The position numbers and the translations under genes were made by a program. DNA of 64,000 bases, from the NCBI RefSeq assembly GCF_001625565.1, contig NZ_AUXS01000016.1, forward strand, positions 248,001-312,000, given 5' to 3'. Shown piece after piece: positions 28,732 to 38,316 of this stretch (positions within the stretch are counted from its first letter, which is position 1; each line of letters starts with the position of its first letter). The DNA comes from Pseudoalteromonas luteoviolacea NCIMB 1944 (GTDB lineage Bacteria; Pseudomonadota; Gammaproteobacteria; Enterobacterales; Alteromonadaceae). The notes below the pieces were generated by a model that worked only from the letters and a program-made list of their open reading frames with translations, ran no database searches and was not told the origin of the DNA.

Positions 28732-29994
28732 TCATGTTTCGCTTGATAGCAATACACTGTTCATTTGTTTGTAGGCCCAATTAACTGCTTCATAATGGCA
28801 AGCTTTAACTGTTTGCTCAGTGACATTACAACAGGCGTAATCAAACTGTTGTTGGCACTCAATGGCAATAGCGCACTGTAATACCTTGCCCCCATGACCC
28901 TGCTTTTTTAATATCGCTGTTTTGACTGAACCACATAGGGGAATATGATGAAACAACTGTTGAGCCGGAATGTCTAAACAAGTTTCCAGCAAAGAAAACA
29001 GGCCAGTGGTAAAATAGGCGTTGCGCTGCGTTCTCGTCAGCCGCTGCTGCACAGCCATTAATTCGCAAAACTTGGCGCGCTGCAACATCAATAAAAACAA
29101 CATGGGCGGTTTATCTGTCATGCGACTGAGCGCCATAATACAAACCAAAGTACGCAACTGCTCCAAACCCAAAAAGATCAAAATTGATTTAATATCATGA
29201 AAGACCTTACCCATACCGGTGTAAGCAGAATTGATATATCTCAACAACTTATAGTAAATAAATGGGTCTTGAGACACCAAGGCTTCTAACTCGACAAAGC
29301 TGACCTTTGGATCGTTAAGTTTTATCAGCAGCCTAAGTGTAGAAATACGGTTGTGTGGCGTTTTTTTACCATTGAGCATTTCCGGTGACGCAAAAAAGTA
29401 CCCTTGAAATAGCTCAAACCCCAATTTTTTACACATTCGATACTCTTGCCAAGTTTCCACCTTTTCGGCCAACAATTTCACTGAAAAGCGCCGTAGTAAA
29501 TTGACTTGGTGGACCAATGCCTGTGTATTAAATGCTCTGATATCCACTTTCACTATGTCTGCACACTCCAACAGAGGAATCGCTGCGTCACTGTACACAA
29601 AGTCATCGAGCGCTATGGTGTAGCCTCGCTCAACCAGTGCCTTGACTGAATTAACCAAATACTCATCAATTACCACATCTTCCAAGACTTCAAATACAAC
29701 CGAACTTGCAGACAAGCTCAATGACTGAGCATGATATAAGGCATCTTTAGTCATATTGATAAAACAAGGTACATCCGCACTGAGCAAGTCCATACCTACC
29801 TCAGTCATCGCTGTGATCATCACCTGCGCTGTCGCATACTCTGGATCAGGCTCAGTACAGCACGTCGAATGACAATGTGGACGGTATAACAGCTCATATC
29901 CAACTAACCTTAATTCTCTGTCACAAATTGGCTGGCGGGCCAAAATACATTCGAACTCAGATGCAGGCCCACGACAATTTTCTTCTGCAGCCAT
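28732..29994 (-). CDS. EAL-HDOD (YuxH-like) signalling protein
   Basis: 420 residues. An N-terminal EAL domain of the divergent YuxH/CdgJ type (RQPICDRELRLVGYELLYRP, VFEVLED, LDDFVYSDA, LLAEKVET) is followed by a C-terminal HDOD domain (ALVSQDPFIYYKLLRYINSA and after). The EAL motif itself reads ELL and the DDFG position is changed to DDFV, so c-di-GMP hydrolysis is doubtful; a binding or regulatory role on motility or biofilm is more typical for this architecture. GGGAG precedes the ATG. It lies 14 bases downstream of the HD-GYP gene. Confidence 0.88.
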   Translation of the reverse strand: MAAEENCRGPASEFECILARQPICDRELRLVGYELLYRPHCHSTCCTEPDPEYATAQVMITAMTEVGMDLLSADVPCFINMTKDALYHAQSLSLSASSVVFEVLEDVVIDEYLVNSVKALVERGYTIALDDFVYSDAAIPLLECADIVKVDIRAFNTQALVHQVNLLRRFSVKLLAEKVETWQEYRMCKKLGFELFQGYFFASPEMLNGKKTPHNRISTLRLLIKLNDPKVSFVELEALVSQDPFIYYKLLRYINSAYTGMGKVFHDIKSILIFLGLEQLRTLVCIMALSRMTDKPPMLFLLMLQRAKFCELMAVQQRLTRTQRNAYFTTGLFSLLETCLDIPAQQLFHHIPLCGSVKTAILKKQGHGGKVLQCAIAIECQQQFDYACCNVTEQTVKACHYEAVNWAYKQMNSVLLSSET

Positions 29995-30008
29995 GTTTAC
30001 TCCCTTTT

Positions 30009-31202
30009 TTACAAAACTGTCTCTGCTAATTTTTCCAATATTGGAGAAACCCTAGGATCACTTGGTGATATCACCGCTTTGATCCCCATTTGCATATGTT
30101 GTTTGTCACTTAAATCCAGCTTGTGTCCACACTTGTTACCACTCAACAGCTCTATTGTCGGTCTTAGACGATTTTCATTGCAGGCTTTAACAACCAGCGC
30201 AATTTCACCACTGCTGGTCTCAACTACACACCCAATCGGATAAATACTCAGGGCATGGATGAACTTTTCCACCAAGCGTTCGTCAAATTCCACCGCCCGC
30301 CGACTGTATAGATATTGCAGCGCTTCAATAGGTGAATACATCTGTTGATAGCTACGTTGACGAGTCAGGGCTTCATATACCGATGTGATCGCCACCATAC
30401 GTGTCAGTAAACTCATTTTTCGCTCTGCAAGTCCGCTTGGATACCCTTGCCCGTCGATCCGCTCGTGATGACACAACACAATGTCTTTTACATCTTGTGG
30501 TATGTCTGGCGCTTTATTCAGTATGTCGACGCCAAGTTGTGGATGCCGTTGCATTTTTTGTCGCTGCTCCTCAGTTAAAGTTCGACTTTGCGCCAGTACT
30601 TCAGGTGTTATGTACAACATACCGATGTCATGCAACAGCGCACCTAACCCAAGGTGCAACATCTTTTTATTGGCAATGCCTATATGCTTGCCAAAAACGA
30701 GACTAAAAATGCACACGTTCACTGACTTTTGCGCCAAGCAATTGTACTTTTTCCTCATTTGCGCAAGGTAAAGCATGGCATCAGTGTTGCTGATAACATG
30801 CGTCGTCAACTCTGTAACTACATGTTTTGCGGCATCTGTATCGAGACTTTTACCAAAACGCACATCGCTAAAAATCTCGTTTAGAACCGACACACCTTTA
30901 CCGTGCACAGTGCGGCAACTATGCATTGTTTTTTGCTTGTTATAAGCTGTACGCAGCCTCTTTTCACTCTTTGCTGTTTTAATACTATTGTTGTTTTGGG
31001 CCTGTTTTACTTCTTGAGCAAACACCACTTCCCGCTCGGTATCAATTGTGACTCTGCGGCAATATTTCGAGAGTTTGGTAATTTGCTCATCAGACTGAAC
31101 CAAAAACGCATGGCACCAAAATGGGGTCTTTAACCATTGCGCTTCAATGGCACAGACATACATGCCTATTCTTAAAGATTCGATGGGAATTTGTTTTTTC
31201 AA
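30009..31202 (-). CDS. HD-GYP domain c-di-GMP phosphodiesterase with DUF3391 N-terminus
   Basis: 397 residues. It begins in the DUF3391 style (KKQIPIESLRIGMYV), so the TTG at 31202 with GGAG upstream is the better start; the frame continues 19 codons further. The HD-GYP domain has the HD dyad (LLHDIGML) and the distal signature HHERIDGQGYPSG, with metal ligands intact, so active c-di-GMP hydrolysis is likely. First gene of a pair with the EAL-HDOD protein. No REC domain. Confidence 0.88.
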   Translation of the reverse strand: MKKQIPIESLRIGMYVCAIEAQWLKTPFWCHAFLVQSDEQITKLSKYCRRVTIDTEREVVFAQEVKQAQNNNSIKTAKSEKRLRTAYNKQKTMHSCRTVHGKGVSVLNEIFSDVRFGKSLDTDAAKHVVTELTTHVISNTDAMLYLAQMRKKYNCLAQKSVNVCIFSLVFGKHIGIANKKMLHLGLGALLHDIGMLYITPEVLAQSRTLTEEQRQKMQRHPQLGVDILNKAPDIPQDVKDIVLCHHERIDGQGYPSGLAERKMSLLTRMVAITSVYEALTRQRSYQQMYSPIEALQYLYSRRAVEFDERLVEKFIHALSIYPIGCVVETSSGEIALVVKACNENRLRPTIELLSGNKCGHKLDLSDKQHMQMGIKAVISPSDPRVSPILEKLAETVL

Positions 31203-31812
31203 TCCAATACTCCAGTCCCTTCGCGCCAAAAAATGGCTACCTGAGTAAAATCCAATCAAGGAAAAAGATCATTGTGTAAGTACAGATTCAAGGCCTTTTA
31301 AAGCAGGCATAAATGACAGGGCGGAGTGATAGAATGGATCAGGACATACGGCGTACGTTTGACAATAAACGTAACTAACATAGTCACGCAAAATATTAAG
31401 GTATCTTGAATGCAGGCGCGAATACCTTAAATGATGTTCCGCCCCCTAAAATATTGCTTTAGAAGGTGTAAATAACTCAATCGGATACATCTTTTTCCTC
31501 TTGCTTTGTGCCATCCCCACTGGCTGCAATCACTTTCGAGTCCATGAAAGTGCAAGCATAATACTGCATAACATTTTTCTTTCTCAAGCCTTTGAGCAAT
31601 ATTTGTTCTTTCATCATGATTCAGATCAAATTGACTATGCTTTTGAACTCTTTGAAGGGAAAATTGCTGTGCGTCATGTATAAGCATCAAAAATTGGCAA
31701 GAATCACTTTTTGCACCGTCTGATACGCACACGTTTATGTAATTGGCGGGAAAATGAGCTGCTTTTACACTTGGTCAAGCATTTACGAACTAGGTTTTTT
31801 CAATTAAAAATA
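31203..31812. other. Intergenic region, uncertain short frames
   Basis: Two short overlapping frames on opposite strands (minus 31427-31732; plus, open from about 31450 to 31683) are about equally weak, and neither has an ATG with a clear ribosome binding site. It may hold a decayed gene. The minus-strand lipoprotein terminator lies at its right end. Confidence 0.35.
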
Positions 31813-31837
31813 AAAGTGCGGCCTGTTGCCGCACTTT
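31813..31837 (-). terminator. Rho-independent terminator of the paralogous lipoprotein gene
   Basis: Ten-bp perfect stem AAAGTGCGGC/GCCGCACTTT with a five-base loop, followed on the minus strand by a T-rich tail (TTATTTTTAATTG). It sits just after the stop codon. Confidence 0.85.
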
Positions 31838-31860
31838 AACTTAAACTCACGTTTTGCTGT

Positions 31861-34800
31861 CTAATCCATTTCAATATTCACATTAAGCACGCAATCTTCA
31901 AATAACATTGACGTTTTAAGACCGGTGCTACCTGGGCTTTCCCTAAAAATTGTTAAGCCACAACCATCGAAGCTTGAAAGCTTAGCACTGGTATTATAGC
32001 CCGCAGCCACAGTCATACCAGCATGGCTACCAAACAACACATACCCCAAGCTAAAATTATGAGAATAACCTATGCCCGGAGTGATATTGAGTGTCACATT
32101 TATCTTAGGTGGGATGTAGCTAAAATTAATGATATTTTCTGTCTCGCAAACACTAAAACGTGCTCGCCAACATGCGGTGATCCCTTCAGAATCACTTGAA
32201 AGTATATTCAATACAAACTGTTCATAAAGTCCTTTTGTAACAATAATCCCATTTACCAGTTCAATCGGGTAAGTTTTAACACCATCTTTTTCGGTAATCC
32301 ACAACGTCGCCGTACCCGTTTGCTCATCTATATCAAAACGCCATTGTCGAGGTGTGCCGTTAAATTGGTCATGCAAATACAGACCATGGAGTTGGTGAGG
32401 CGCAAAGCCAGTAAGTGCAGGTTCTGGGCTAAACTCATATACCAAAAAGCGTGTTTCATTGAGGCTGTCCCATATCAAATTCACATAAACCCTGTCCCCG
32501 TGTACACCGAGTACTTGATATTTTGTGCCTTCTTTTAGCTCGCATTCTTGCGACTCAAAATTACAATATGGATCTGACTTGTCGACCTCCACATTGTTAA
32601 CATAAGCGATTGATAACATATCGCCTGTCAAAGATGCGATACGCTTTGAAAGATTCTGTTTACTCACGACAGTACCATCTTCGAATATTTCAAAACCCCA
32701 GTTGCCCAATAACTTCGGCGCTCGATACTGACCCACTACATTTTCAAATGATGTCGCTGGCTGCGCTTTAAATATCAGCCCTGAACCATGGCGAAGCCAA
32801 TCATTGTTGTAGCGCCCATATTCCACCATACTGAGTTTGTCTATCGCAAAAGCATAGCCACCAGAGCGCGCTTCAAACAAAGAGATTTCAGCAAAGTCGC
32901 TGTCATTCAGTGTTGTTAAATGAAGCTTACCATGTGCATTAAGTGACCATGATAGCTCTGTTATTGATTCAGATTCGCTATCTAAGTCAGTGATCAGTCT
33001 GCCTGTTGTGTCTGCGTTAATTTCTAAAATGACAGTCTGCTGGGTCATAGGCACAAATGGCCAATGAGGAAGGCCCGTTTCAATATTAAACGAAGACTCT
33101 AGGCTCCACTTATTATTATAACCATAGGTAAGATACCAGCGCCCCACTAGTGAACTTTCATCAACATCTAAAGTGGCTAAATCAGAGCTATTAATTACTT
33201 TCCTTTTTTCCAAATTTTTATAATTAGCTTGCTCATAAACAACCCAGCTTATATATGTGCCATCTTCCTCAATACTCAGATCGAATCCACGCACCTCAGT
33301 TAAATTATTTTCATCTAATTTAACAACAACAGTTTCAAAACTATTTAACTGAGCCGAATAACTCTTATCAGCAGTCCTATATAACCTAAAAGGCTTAATC
33401 TCATCGAGGCCATACAAGGTGCCACTGGTTGCTGAGTCAATGCTAAAATAAGTACTCAAAGGTATCTCGTGGGCTGACTCTTCAATCAATAAAAAGTCAC
33501 CGCTGATCGGCTCTTCAGAATAAAACTCTGTATTTATTGTACAATTTGCTTTGGGATCTTTTATTGTATATCGCGCAAATGTCGGTTCGTATTCACTAAA
33601 AGTGCCCTCACAACCACTGACCTTGCCAATGATATGCCCATCATTCGCAGTCATTGTAACGGAGAAGACTTCCCCATACCTGACAACCTCAGTGGAAGCT
33701 TCAACCTCCCCCTGACCTAGGGTGTTAAAATCAATATCCAGAATAGGCTTAGCATATTTAAAGTTATATTGATTCGATGCTGTACACCCTTGTCCTTCGG
33801 TAAAATGGCATACCGTGAGTTGCTCATGTGTTTCCTCCATCACCTGAAGGTAAGATATTTCATCCGAGAGAACAGCAGTTAGTTTTATCAGATCGCCTTC
33901 TAACTCTGCATAAAACCGCTGATCATTTAAGGTAATGATGCTTTTACATTTTAAAACATAGGAAGAGACAAAAGAGCATTGCTGACGCGAATTCAAAACA
34001 GCAACACCTGATTCAGATTGTGCATAAAGATTTGTTTCTGCACGATGTCGTATCGCCAGTTCGTCGCGCTCTAAAAATGACGTACCAAATTGGCCGAGCG
34101 CCCAGCTTTTATCTGACAACTCAAAGATATGTATTTGCCTTTGATTCGTAAAACTACTTTGACTATCGCCAATTTGATGACGCTGCTCCACAGCAATTTT
34201 ATCACCATGAATAGCTAGCAGCTTGTAACTGTCCGTCCAGCTTATTTCACAATATGGTAAGGTCACATCACACCATGATACTTCCCTATAGTCCGAACGA
34301 TATCTGTAACGATTCAAAATACCATCTTTGAGTTCCCCTTCAATATTTTTCGTCCAACGAAAATGATAGTTATCATTTTCATCAATAATGAATCGGTTAT
34401 TGGAATGCTTATTTTTTATTAATTGCCATGTGCGTTGGTAGTCAATATCAGCAAAAGTGATGTCTTGCGTTTTTATCATTACCGCATGCGCCACCTCAGT
34501 GAGCTCTGCCAAGCCAGAGTTGACAACAACTTGCATCCCAACATCGATATCACGAACTAACTCAATATCTAAATTGTATCTCTCATTTGAAATGTGTAAT
34601 ACATTGTCGGTAATATCCCAATGGCTCTCTACACCAATAGAGTCCATCATGGCTTCATTATTATCATTCAACGTTATCGTTATGTATTCCTGATTTTTAT
34701 ATTTATCACGATAATTTAAAATCCACGTGCCCAATAGCTCACTGTGTTTGGACAACTGGTGAGTCTTGGCTTTAAACAATTTTGCTGTAGTGGAGATTTG

Positions 34801-36720
34801 ATTGGGACCCCCCTCTGCCGCTAAGGTATTTTTAAAAGTTGCAGTTACTGCATGATAATGTTCCCCACTATCAAAAGTAGATAATGTAAACTCCTTAGCT
34901 TGGAAATCTACAAAACGGCTTGAACTACTACTATAAGCCCAAAATTCATGCGCCAAGCTTACCGTTATTTCTGTGCCATCTTGATGCCACTCAAATGGTA
35001 TTCTCTCGTCTGCAACTAAAGTGCCTGTATGATCATCGTTAAAAGACAGTTTAAAACCTATGCCATCTAAGTATCTCGCTTCAACTAAGTAGTAGTCTCC
35101 AAGTGGTGATAACGCTACGGGGTTTACCAGTGTTTCGTCAGCTTTGATCTCTTCTTCTATTTGTGTAAGCAATTCAGGGGATTCGGTCTGTAACAATTCT
35201 ATCAATGCATTTGACGTGTCTTTATTCTGCGCAAGCTGCAAGGTAGTTTCAGTGTTACTCGGTAGCTCAACGCCGTAGTCAATCACCGCCTTTAATAAGG
35301 ACGAAAGCGTCAACACTTCAGCGGGCTCAATACTTTGTCTGGCTTCTAATAATTGATTATCAGAAGTAATTGATGAGTTCATTCTTGATATTAACGCATC
35401 TTCTGCGGTTGTCACATTGGTGATATTAACATCAAAATATTCTGTCGAATTCAATGATAAGTCATCACCTGCCGCATGTTTAAGCTGCTCCATAGAACCT
35501 AACTGCGACACAAGTTCAACATGTGCTTGCTCACCCGTACCGAGCGCCCTAAGATTAATTAACTCTTGAGATAGAGACTCATCAATTTCAAAGCTCAGCA
35601 TATAAGCGCCTTCAGCATCAGCTGTAGTCGTAAATGTTTCATCGCCAACGTTTAGCTCTACAGCAGCATTTGCGATCGGTGCATCTGTTACTTTACCAAC
35701 CAGAGTCAAACTGTCTTTGATTGGCTCCAATACAATAGAGTGCATAGCACTGGATGATGCACCTTGATTGTCGGCAACTGTGACTGTAAATTTTATTTCA
35801 TGCTGGGATTGAATGTCTGGACTGATCACAGATAATGTTGCGTCTGTATTGCCTTCTAACGTTAGTTGAAGCTGTGAATTATGCGTCCAATTGTAACTTT
35901 TGATTGTTCCATCAGTGTCAGTTGCATTAGCAGTCAAACTAAACGCTGTTTTTTCAACCGCTTGCTGCGCACCATCTATTAATACTTGGGGCTGTTCATT
36001 TTCTAGTGCAGTTACTTCTATCGCATGTGTTGCCGATACAACTTTTCCATGTATATCAGTAATAGATACATTAAAATTGACCAGCGTCGCGTTTTGTATA
36101 TCTGGCAAGCTAACCTGTAAATTCAATCTCTCTAATTCAGTTAAAGTAATGTCCAGATCCGAGTCATGCTGCCAAGCTATATCTGCAATCTCGCTTGTGT
36201 CTAGCGAAGTTTTAATCGTCAAGACAAATTGTGATTGCTCTACATACTGCTTATCACCCTGTATGGCAATGCTTGGGGCAGGAGTATCTTTGAATAATAC
36301 TGTGTGTGTTGCCGAAGACTTAGCCCCATCATCATCTGTTACGGTTAACGTAAATTCAACGGATTGATCTTTACTTAAATCGTTACTTTGAATTGTGACT
36401 TCACGCTTGTCGCTGCCTTCAACTTGCAAAGATTCATTGTCGTTAAAATGCCATTGATAAGACTGAATGTTGCCATCTGTATCACTGGCATTGCCCGTCA
36501 AAATAAGCTGTTTTTGCTCAAAAACTTCAGAGTCACCAACAATTGAAACCGTGGGTTTATTGTTTTGCTCCTCAGGTAATGAAGGGGGAGTGGTGTCATT
36601 TTGTGAACTGCCACCACACGCGGTTAAATTCATCAAAAAAACCGCTAGGAAAAATTGCCGACCTCTATTTATTAGCCAACCATATCCTTTGGTATTTATT
36701 ATAGTTAACAACTGATACAT
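31861..36720 (-). CDS. Giant surface lipoprotein, Ig/PKD-like repeats, paralogue without LRRs
   Basis: 1619 residues. Lipobox LTAC is followed by GGSS. Three Ig/PKD-like repeats follow (about 54-140, 146-235, 242-330), then a regulatory-like segment (VTDAPIANAAV), then the same middle region as the 2378-residue protein: SLLKAVIDYGVELP, EEIKADETLVNPVA, LLGTWILNYRDK and further lipocalin-like strands. It ends without leucine-rich repeats. Shared blocks against 7681-14817 are obvious by eye. Probably a surface or outer-membrane protein; ligand unknown. A clear terminator follows. Confidence 0.88.
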   Translation of the reverse strand: MYQLLTIINTKGYGWLINRGRQFFLAVFLMNLTACGGSSQNDTTPPSLPEEQNNKPTVSIVGDSEVFEQKQLILTGNASDTDGNIQSYQWHFNDNESLQVEGSDKREVTIQSNDLSKDQSVEFTLTVTDDDGAKSSATHTVLFKDTPAPSIAIQGDKQYVEQSQFVLTIKTSLDTSEIADIAWQHDSDLDITLTELERLNLQVSLPDIQNATLVNFNVSITDIHGKVVSATHAIEVTALENEQPQVLIDGAQQAVEKTAFSLTANATDTDGTIKSYNWTHNSQLQLTLEGNTDATLSVISPDIQSQHEIKFTVTVADNQGASSSAMHSIVLEPIKDSLTLVGKVTDAPIANAAVELNVGDETFTTTADAEGAYMLSFEIDESLSQELINLRALGTGEQAHVELVSQLGSMEQLKHAAGDDLSLNSTEYFDVNITNVTTAEDALISRMNSSITSDNQLLEARQSIEPAEVLTLSSLLKAVIDYGVELPSNTETTLQLAQNKDTSNALIELLQTESPELLTQIEEEIKADETLVNPVALSPLGDYYLVEARYLDGIGFKLSFNDDHTGTLVADERIPFEWHQDGTEITVSLAHEFWAYSSSSSRFVDFQAKEFTLSTFDSGEHYHAVTATFKNTLAAEGGPNQISTTAKLFKAKTHQLSKHSELLGTWILNYRDKYKNQEYITITLNDNNEAMMDSIGVESHWDITDNVLHISNERYNLDIELVRDIDVGMQVVVNSGLAELTEVAHAVMIKTQDITFADIDYQRTWQLIKNKHSNNRFIIDENDNYHFRWTKNIEGELKDGILNRYRYRSDYREVSWCDVTLPYCEISWTDSYKLLAIHGDKIAVEQRHQIGDSQSSFTNQRQIHIFELSDKSWALGQFGTSFLERDELAIRHRAETNLYAQSESGVAVLNSRQQCSFVSSYVLKCKSIITLNDQRFYAELEGDLIKLTAVLSDEISYLQVMEETHEQLTVCHFTEGQGCTASNQYNFKYAKPILDIDFNTLGQGEVEASTEVVRYGEVFSVTMTANDGHIIGKVSGCEGTFSEYEPTFARYTIKDPKANCTINTEFYSEEPISGDFLLIEESAHEIPLSTYFSIDSATSGTLYGLDEIKPFRLYRTADKSYSAQLNSFETVVVKLDENNLTEVRGFDLSIEEDGTYISWVVYEQANYKNLEKRKVINSSDLATLDVDESSLVGRWYLTYGYNNKWSLESSFNIETGLPHWPFVPMTQQTVILEINADTTGRLITDLDSESESITELSWSLNAHGKLHLTTLNDSDFAEISLFEARSGGYAFAIDKLSMVEYGRYNNDWLRHGSGLIFKAQPATSFENVVGQYRAPKLLGNWGFEIFEDGTVVSKQNLSKRIASLTGDMLSIAYVNNVEVDKSDPYCNFESQECELKEGTKYQVLGVHGDRVYVNLIWDSLNETRFLVYEFSPEPALTGFAPHQLHGLYLHDQFNGTPRQWRFDIDEQTGTATLWITEKDGVKTYPIELVNGIIVTKGLYEQFVLNILSSDSEGITACWRARFSVCETENIINFSYIPPKINVTLNITPGIGYSHNFSLGYVLFGSHAGMTVAAGYNTSAKLSSFDGCGLTIFRESPGSTGLKTSMLFEDCVLNVNIEMD

Positions 36721-36867
36721 TTAACTACTATTCCATATTCGATAAAAAAAGAAACTATACCAAATATAAAAACAAGTGTTAATGGATCCATTTTAGAAAC
36801 AATGAAAATTAAATAATTAATAAGCCTAATAATAAAAATTCATAACGAGTGTTAACCTAAATAATAT

Positions 36868-36889
36868 AAAAGGGCTGCACTGCCCCTTT
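36868..36889 (-). terminator. Probable terminator of the membrane serine hydrolase gene
   Basis: AAAGGG...CCCTTT hairpin with a GC-rich inner part, followed on the minus strand by TTATATTATTT. It starts seven bases after the stop codon. Confidence 0.55.
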
Positions 36890-36895
36890 ATTCTC

Positions 36896-38170
36896 TTACT
36901 TTGATACTCTCTTCCTAGAGTACATAAAACCAAGGGCACTCAATAACAAAATCACACCACAGCCAATTGCAATAAGATTAAACATATCAAGCAACATAAA
37001 ACGCAGCTGAAACATATCCGGCGTTCCCGCTTCCCAGTTTGTCCACTTAGTTGCCATGTTAGATGCAAATGCCCGCTTGTTGCCGGTTTGAAACATAATG
37101 AAGGCGTTACCAGTTTTGGGGTTCATGCGCGCCGTTGCGTTGAGCATTGGGGAGCGGCCGCCATGTCCCAATACAAAACTGCCATGATTATTATCTGCAT
37201 ATAACATGACTCCCGCTCCCCAGATCTCAAGTCCGCCCGATTGGCCAATTGGCTGGCGCATTGCCAACAGACTCTGATCGGTCAGTATTCGTTTTCCTGG
37301 TGTATTTAAGGCGGATGTAGGAATTTGCGAACGTACAAACTTGGCAAGGTCTGACGTGGTGCTATACAACCCCGTTGCAGCTAAAGACGTATAGTTTGGA
37401 TAAACCAGCAATGTTTGATTCTCGCCAAAATACTGAGCCGTTTGGGGTGCGCTTCTATCTACACTATATCCAGTATTTGTCATGCCCAAAGGCAAAAAAA
37501 TGGCTTGTCGCATATATTGTGCAAAACCCTGCCCAGAAATCTCTTCAATTAACAGCTGAAGTAAGTTGTAGCTACCACCCGAATACTGCCATCTAGTACC
37601 CGGCTGCATGCCCACTGCAACTTTTCCCGATTTATCCGGTTCGCGGTCAGCTGCCAAGGTCAAATGTTCGACCAATGGCTGAACCGGCGTACCGACAGGG
37701 AAACCATCGTGACCTAAACCATCGGTAATGCCCGCAGTGTGACTCAATAGCCTTCTTACTGTGACTCCATCATTGTCAAACTCGCTAGGCGGCAATTGCC
37801 AGCGCGTTAAGTAATTAGAAACCGGGGCATCCAGATCCAACTTCCCCTGCTCTGCCAGCTGCATAGCGGCCACAGCAGCAACCCATTTTCCCAGTGATGC
37901 AACACCAAATACTGAATCAGTATTCACTAATTCGCCCTTCGATACATGATGAGTTGCAATAACCTCCCCTTGTTCCATCATCAGCATCGCCACATTGCCT
38001 CTAAAGCCTTTATCGACCTCTGTTTTAATGTTGGTTACAAACTCTTGTGTATCGCCCTGAGCTGCGATTTTTTCGATAAACCAGCCCTGTGTTGTGGCAT
38101 AGAAGTTCAGTGCCGCCCACAAACTCATTACACCCAATGTCGACACTAACCAAAGCACCCCTTTTTTCAT
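36896..38170 (-). CDS. Membrane-anchored beta-lactamase-fold serine hydrolase
   Basis: 424 residues. It has an N-terminal membrane segment, a PF00144-type domain, and a C-terminal membrane segment (LIAIGCGVILLLSALGFMY) with a basic tail. Catalytic SxxK is S92-L-G-K95; the second motif reads Y-S-G instead of Y-x-N, and the third is HGG. The role is unclear (peptidase, esterase or muropeptide processing). The start at 38170 is supported by AGGAGAG. Divergent from the LytS-type kinase gene, with only 146 bases between, so shared regulation is possible. Confidence 0.85.
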   Translation of the reverse strand: MKKGVLWLVSTLGVMSLWAALNFYATTQGWFIEKIAAQGDTQEFVTNIKTEVDKGFRGNVAMLMMEQGEVIATHHVSKGELVNTDSVFGVASLGKWVAAVAAMQLAEQGKLDLDAPVSNYLTRWQLPPSEFDNDGVTVRRLLSHTAGITDGLGHDGFPVGTPVQPLVEHLTLAADREPDKSGKVAVGMQPGTRWQYSGGSYNLLQLLIEEISGQGFAQYMRQAIFLPLGMTNTGYSVDRSAPQTAQYFGENQTLLVYPNYTSLAATGLYSTTSDLAKFVRSQIPTSALNTPGKRILTDQSLLAMRQPIGQSGGLEIWGAGVMLYADNNHGSFVLGHGGRSPMLNATARMNPKTGNAFIMFQTGNKRAFASNMATKWTNWEAGTPDMFQLRFMLLDMFNLIAIGCGVILLLSALGFMYSRKRVSK

Positions 38171-38316
38171 TTCAGCTCTCCTCATAAAAGATTTGAGCCA
38201 ATTATCCAAAATTGAATTCAAAATAATTGTTCAAACTCACCAACTGCACCTGAGTTGCATTAAACGCATTTAATGCACTGAAAGATGGTTTACAATGTCC
38301 AATATGTTAGGGAACG

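Noticed and set aside
31427-31732. 101-codon minus-strand frame and an overlapping plus-strand frame
   Set aside because: Each is equally plausible and neither has a start signal, so neither is called.
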